Positions 59,191 through 64,000 of a DNA stretch of 64,000 nucleotides are shown one piece after another. Below the pieces are notes generated by a model. It was given only the letters and a program-made list of their open reading frames with translations, had not been told where the DNA came from and did not search any database. Origin of the DNA: Laccaria trichodermophora (taxonomy: Eukaryota; Basidiomycota; Agaricomycetes; Agaricales; Hydnangiaceae); contig JACTVC010000004.1 in assembly GCA_018417955.1 (NCBI GenBank), positions 558,001 to 622,000 of the forward strand, in the 5' to 3' direction. A program made the position numbers and the translations under genes. The number at the start of each line of letters is the position of its first letter. The first letter of the stretch is position 1.

Positions 59191-61560
59191 TTATTCATCC
59201 CTCTTCCTCTTTTTTCGAGCGCGACCAGTATCCGAGATGGAAGGCACAGTTGCACTGGCACAGGGATCTTCAGGGTCCGGGATAGCATTGACGCAGAGTT
59301 GGTCGAGTGGGCTAAGCCTCGCCGCGCTCACGGACAGCTTCGACCTCAGCCTCGGGACGCGCACGGTCAATCGAGGAGCAGCAGACGATGGTAAGCGAGT
59401 GACTGGACGCGTATCATATCTGCGGTATAAATTCGTAGTGGCAGGCGGAATTGACGATTCCTCTACTGAGCCCGCAGACGTTGAAATATTGGCAGAGTCA
59501 AGAAGTGTAGATGATCCACCAGCCGCTTTGAATAAACTTTCAACATCGTCGAAACAATCCAACGCAATCAAAGTATCCGCGGGCGAGTTCAGCATAGTCT
59601 CCGTTCCTGAATGGATTTCGGTATGGTCCAACGGAAGTGACTTCACGTCGACTTCGGACTCTGGACTAGCCTTGAACGCTTTCTTGGGAGCTCTCCGTGC
59701 GGGTTGTTTTTTCCTCTGTATGCGGACAGAGGGAATGGGCATGACTACGATTTCACCTTCATCCCCGTCAGAATCTGCTAATTTCCGAGGTCTGATGGGG
59801 CGCCCTCTGGAACTGGTGACGTTCCCCCTGGAACCAACTTGAATGCCGCGTCCCCTGTGACCGGTGCCCCGACCCCTTGAACTCCTCTTTGAAACCTCAG
59901 CTGTTTTTTCTGTTACCGCATTAATAGATGCAGTGACTATAAAAGCAAAGAAGTTCTTACCTGCTAGTATTTCTGCCGCTTTGTCCACTGCGGTCTCTCT
60001 AACGCGACAGCTCGCTTCGGCCAAGAAAGGTAATTCCTGGGTCATTTTAAAATCTGCGACAGGAACAAAATCGATATACCCTCTCAACTAGCAGTGGAAA
60101 GAACATACCGAACCCAAAAGCAAAATCGGACACCTCCAAGGACGAGCCCAGCCTATTGTTCTTTAGCTCGAGAGCTTTCAAAACAATATTATCTAGTAAA
60201 CCCATCTGGGCTTCGTAAAAGCCATTAACTATCATGGTAAGAAGCTTCAAAAAGTGCACGTTAGCCTTCCCAACAACACTCAAAGTGCAATAGTACAGAC
60301 CGTCGGTACCAAGCCCCCAATCACCGTAGACTCCAGCCCAAACCGAACTCTCAAATACTCATCGGCCCACTTTTGAATATCAACAAATCCATCTAGCAAC
60401 ACATTCTCCGCCTCCGCTAGATCCTGCTTTTTCGGCCTTTCCTTCTTCCCTTTTTCCTTGATCCCGCCGCGGTTCGCAGGCATTTGGAACATACCCAACA
60501 CGAATTGAGTCGCGTCGCCAAGCTTTCAGATAATATGAAAAATAGATATTACATTTATCTGATGATGCACGGACCTCCACGTCAACTCGCTTCCCCAGAG
60601 GCGGATTTATTTGCTGCTTAGCGTACTCCTCTGGAAGCGGAGTGTTGTGCCTTACCCATTCGGAGTTGGTCTATTCAAATCTCTAGTCAAAAAATAATCG
60701 TGCCCATCTAAAAGAGAATTTACCTCTGCGATCGGGTGCACAATAGGCTCTTTAGGAAGTTCGTCGTCTTCTAGAGGACGATCTTCAAGGTCCACCCCCC
60801 CTTTCCACTTCCCTCTACTTTCCGTAGAATGAAGGCCGCCTCTCATCGGAGAAGGGTCTGCGCAGTCCGTTCCCTCTTTGCATTCCCCTTTACTCATCGT
60901 AAAATGACGATCGGTTTCGTTTACGCTCGCCCCAGACAAACCCGGAGAAGGAGGGACATCTCGGGGTTCTCCAGTGTCCGCATCTGAGAGAGGAACCTCA
61001 TCAAAATCAAAAATATCAGTGCCATAAGGTTCAAAGACATCCACACTTCCTGCCTCGTCAACTTCCCCCGCGTCAAACTGGACTGCTTCAAAGGTTTGAT
61101 TTCCCCATGTGCCATTGCCGTTGCTCTCCGATCGGTACAGTCCATCTTCATCCGCCTTATAAAAATTCGTAGAACAGCTGGCGTCCTCACAAGCATATCC
61201 GAGAGGTTGACGAGGCGAATCGACGCCGGGAGGACGATCTTTAATACAGAGTGTTCCATAATCGACGGTTCTTGCGCCAATGCTAAGGTCCTCTTCCTCA
61301 TCGAGTCGCAGAAACTGAGAACACAGGTCCGCGTACTTGGTCACAGATTCGTCATCCTCTTCGACTCGCGGAGTTGGTGGATATGGCAGGTCCGTCAAAC
61401 GCACGGAACCTTCTGGGTCAGACAGACTTTGAAGAACGACCGAGATGAGGCTCCCCGACTCCGTCTCACCCGTGGCATCTGATATATAAATTAGAAGCAT
61501 TCCACGTGGTTCTTTCATAGAATACTTACTTCCGTTGTTCCATGATTCTTCGTCCGACAT
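59191..61560 (-). CDS. Unrecognised nuclear-type protein, 684 aa
   Basis: Seven exons: 61560-61530, 61478-60724, 60670-60575, 60522-60310, 60265-60109, 60053-59961, 59900-59191; 2055 nt, all in frame. The start MSDEESWNNG is supported by an intron directly after it. The first third is acidic and disordered (VEEDDESVTKYADLC, DEEEDLSIGAR). A globular, helical centre follows (LLDGFVDIQKWADEYLRVRF, ANVHFLKLLTMIVNGFYEAQ, LLDNIVLKALELKNNRLG, ELPFLAEASCRVRETAVDKA). Then comes an RG-rich stretch (SSRGRGTGHRGRGIQ) and a basic C-terminus RARKKRKRDE that looks like a nuclear localisation signal. The RG motifs suggest nucleic-acid binding. I do not recognise the family. Confidence 0.72.
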
Positions 61561-62722
61561 GACGTATTGAAAAGGTTGGAGGGAAGAGTAGTTATGGCGA
61601 TCTTGTGGAGTAGTGGAGTGGACGCGATATAAAGACACAAAGAAAGAGCGTGGAGGAATCCCTAAGTTGGTGCTATGGGCCTGACCAGCAAGCTGTGAAC
61701 GTGCAGAAAGTTTGATAAGTGCGCGAGGCGAGTCCAGGCACACCAGAAGAAAGAAAAACTCGAGATTGTTAGGTGTCTAGCACACAAATATTCGTAGGAA
61801 GAGATGGACGTTGAAAAGAAAGAAAGAAATTTACGGTGACGCGCAGCGGGGTGGCACAGCTTGAGGTCAACTGTCACAAAGGAATTTCGTCCGAGTCAAA
61901 GGACATTCCAGGAACGGTAACCAATGCCACACCCTTCGCGAAGAAAGGCGGCGTGCAGCCAAGCTCAAAGAAGTGCATTCCTCGTGAGGGAAACGTGGTG
62001 TGATGCACACAAAAAGGGCTCGAGATGATATGCTTTTTGACGTGAGTGTTGGTTGAAGGTGCGTTATTGTGAAATATTTGGGGATGCTTGGCAATTAATG
62101 GACAAACAACTGGATTTGTCAGTGTCAGTGTCAAGGATTTCAAGTTCTCCCCTTCACCGACGATCATTGACAGGAGAGATGCCTTATCAAACCATCGCAG
62201 TCCGCAACCTACTAAACCTTCTCAGGATTAGAAAGGCTGAATGCGCTCTATCGTCGGATCTGAGCGGTTCTCCAGGGGATCGATCGTAGGAGCCTGATCC
62301 GTCCAAATCACACTCTGAAAACAGACATGAATGTATGATAAAACGCAGATATGAAGTTATCCTCGAATCGGCGAACGCCAGGAATGAACGGCGAACTCAA
62401 TTTTCGTCATCGTAACGCCACTCTCTCGTCTGCTGGCAGCTGCGCATGCGACCCACGTTCTTTCGTGGCCTTTTCATTTCTGGTGTCAGCCTCGCTATGA
62501 GCGAAACTCCGTAACTTATGGCGAAATCAGCGCTGCTTGAGGACTGTTTGGTCATTGGGTACAGCCTTCTATCACCTCGAGGTATATAAGTCGGTCAACC
62601 TTCGACGAAGTTTTGCAGTCCAAGTTCCCTCCTCACTTGAACCGTCTCCTCAAATAACACAAGGTCTGGTTATAGTACATTGCATTTTCTCTCCACCCTC
62701 ACACTCACTCTCAGAAATTGCG
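61561..62722. other. Divergent promoter region
   Basis: About 1.2 kb between the minus-strand 684-aa gene and the plus-strand 63-aa gene. A TATATAA at 62583-62589 probably serves the latter. Short ORFs here have no domains. Confidence 0.55.
62583..62589 (+). promoter_or_regulatory. TATA box of the 63-aa gene
   Basis: TATATAA 134 bp upstream of ATG 62723, followed by a pyrimidine-rich leader (CTCTCCACCCTCACACTCAC) typical of strongly expressed fungal genes. Confidence 0.55.
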
Positions 62723-62974
62723 ATGGCTGGAAAGACACCCAGGAACCCAACCGCTGCTAGCAGAAACCCAACGACCGAGGTAAGGATGCACCCTTGACCC
62801 TTTCATGTAGTTTCTTATCGATCCTTGCCACGTCCATAGACAAAGGGCGGTGCGCCTCCCAAGGCTGCTCGTGCGCCCGCTGCAGCAAGTGGTGCCAAGA
62901 AGGTAGCGACAGAAACGCCCGCGAAGACTGCTGGAGGTGCTAAGGCCCCCACAGCCAAGGCCTCAAAGAAGTGA
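62723..62974 (+). CDS. Small Lys/Ala/Pro-rich protein, 63 aa
   Basis: Exons 62723-62779 and 62840-62974 around a 60-nt intron give 63 aa. The protein begins MAGKTPRNPTAASRNPTTE and then alternates Lys with Ala, Pro, Gly and Thr (KAARAPAAASGAKK, TPAKTAGGAKAP), ending KASKK. This composition is that of a histone H1 C-terminal tail without the globular domain, so DNA or RNA binding is plausible. No signal peptide, Cys or hydrophobic segment. The promoter-like TATA box, CT-rich leader and clean splice sites argue that it is a real gene. Too short for the usual ORF cut-offs because of its intron. Confidence 0.65.
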
Positions 62975-63314
62975 AGAGGGTAGATTGGACGATGCTCAAT
63001 GAGGATGGAGTCAATTTCGCCCCACAGGTAGCTTTATACCCTTCTGATTCTGAAGCGTTGCCTGTGATAGATTACATATGTTTCCTCGTCCCCGATATGT
63101 AAATACGATGTTGGTGTTGTTAAAAGAGTAATGAGATTAAGCCCCTCGCACCCAGTCCGGTTGGTACAAAATAATTACCGTTCGGTTAAAGAGCAAGAGC
63201 AGTATACGGATAGGAATTTCGAAATCGCAAAGAACTACTGCAAAGAGTGAATTGACAACTCGAAAATCAGAAGCGAAAACTGCATACAATAGCCATATCA
63301 AGTTCCCGAACTAA
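62975..63314. other. Convergent intergenic spacer
   Basis: 3' flanks of the 63-aa gene and the BTB-type gene. Nothing else seen. Confidence 0.6.
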
Positions 63315-64000
63315 TCAAGGTTCAACCAATGCCTGATCTCTAAGCGTCTTGAGGTTCTTCCAAGAAGAAAGGCCAAATAATCCAGGCAAAGCTTTCCATA
63401 ACGCCTCTCTCGCGGCAAGGTGTGCGTCGCGACTTGCAATATAACACGTCTTGCAAAAGGCTTTTCGAATAAATTTCTCGAAAACATCGGAAAACGACCC
63501 AAGAGGATTAGAGTCAGAGGGTGTGTGAGGAGCGCATCCTTCTAAAGCCACGAGACGGGCTTCATTGCACCGTGCGGGGTACTTGCAGCCATCTACCTCC
63601 CTCCAATATAAGAAGCCCAAAATGCCTGTCCGATACCATTTCATCAACCTCTTGGTAGCTTCGATGCAGACCACTTGTTGTGACCTGTCCATCCACCTTC
63701 TTTCCCCTTTGTACACATAACCCGTGACAATGCCCGTGAAAGACAGTGCACAGGTGTACAAAACCATGGGTAGAAGCCACGGTAAGTCCATTTCGCGCGC
63801 CAGCTCCGCTATACGAAAACGCAAAGAATCGCCGATTGTTTGTTTGCTCCCTCGAGCATCATACTCTTTAAGAGTACTAGGAGTATATGCTATGATATCA
63901 AGATGGCGCAGTGCACGTTGGCGGAGATAAGGAATCTCATATTTGGTGCTCAATCTCAGTATACCAGCCAGCGTGTCAAAATCTGTCTTGCTTGGGGGGG
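63315..64000 (-). CDS. BTB/POZ-type basidiomycete protein, C-terminal part
   Basis: The frame is open from the right edge of the window to TGA at 63315-63317, about 228 codons. KYEIPYLRQRALRHLDIIAY is the helical segment that follows the BTB domain in the expanded agaricomycete BTB family, and it is succeeded by IAELAREMDLPWLLPMVLYT and a Cys-containing C-terminal domain (DGCKYPARCNEARL, FCKTCYIASRDAHLAAREAL). Members are often multi-copy and of unknown function; some may act as Cul3 adaptors. The BTB domain itself and the start lie beyond the window. Confidence 0.72.
   Translation of the reverse strand, partial: PPSKTDFDTLAGILRLSTKYEIPYLRQRALRHLDIIAYTPSTLKEYDARGSKQTIGDSLRFRIAELAREMDLPWLLPMVLYTCALSFTGIVTGYVYKGERRWMDRSQQVVCIEATKRLMKWYRTGILGFLYWREVDGCKYPARCNEARLVALEGCAPHTPSDSNPLGSFSDVFEKFIRKAFCKTCYIASRDAHLAAREALWKALPGLFGLSSWKNLKTLRDQALVEP

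Overview
The window is nuclear DNA of a fungus, most likely an agaricomycete basidiomycete. Genes are split by many short introns, mostly 44 to 60 nt. Coding families include a fungal NADP-dependent glutamate dehydrogenase, CTP synthase, Mdm35 and a short-repeat NB-ARC/TPR STAND protein. The mobile elements (chromodomain Ty3, DIRS-like tyrosine-recombinase, hAT and KDZ) are those usual in mushroom-forming fungi. There is no operon structure. A tRNA-Tyr with a 14-nt intron lies at 49851-49938.

Layout. (1) 1-5924: the 3' end of a mitochondrial RNase III-fold ribosomal protein gene, a decayed neprosin-type peptidase gene on the minus strand, and an intact NB-ARC/TPR gene. (2) 3569-33176: an ancient repeat island almost without CpG. 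It begins abruptly inside the NLR-like gene at its second intron and ends just before the glutamate dehydrogenase gene. It holds two solo LTRs with matching 5-bp duplications, two hAT-like MITEs (one, 16337-17678, inside the young Ty3 copy) with matching 8-bp duplications, TA-flanked foldback elements, a palindromic CACT-ended element and a second neprosin pseudogene broken by two of these insertions. (3) 11988-26985: a younger 15-kb Ty3 chromovirus with GGTAT duplications dropped into the island. It carries the hAT MITE inside its integrase and a tyrosine-recombinase retroelement before its 3' LTR; that retroelement is itself interrupted by a KDZ-related insertion.

(4) 33656-64000: gene-dense euchromatin with normal CpG. 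In order: NADP-GDH, CTP synthase, a dead SRPK-like kinase, an intact REEP/DP1 gene, decayed sequence, a dead REEP fragment, an intact SRPK-like kinase, a 643-aa disordered protein, tRNA-Tyr, a 961-aa RING+RRM protein, MDM35, a secreted repeat protein with regularly spaced Arg-Arg sites, a 684-aa unrecognised protein, a 63-aa Lys/Ala/Pro-rich protein, and the 3' part of a BTB-type gene.

Most notable: the methylation-like boundary inside a still-open NLR-like gene; an inverted duplication of a divergent kinase/REEP pair in which each copy kept a different gene; the secreted Kex2-type repeat precursor; and a RING+RRM protein with a 12-nt microexon. Exon models for GDH (450 aa), CTP synthase (621 aa), RING-RRM (961 aa), REEP (151 aa), kinase (472 aa) and the 684-aa gene were assembled by hand from splice sites and all close in frame. 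Family names rest on motif recognition only; no database search was possible.
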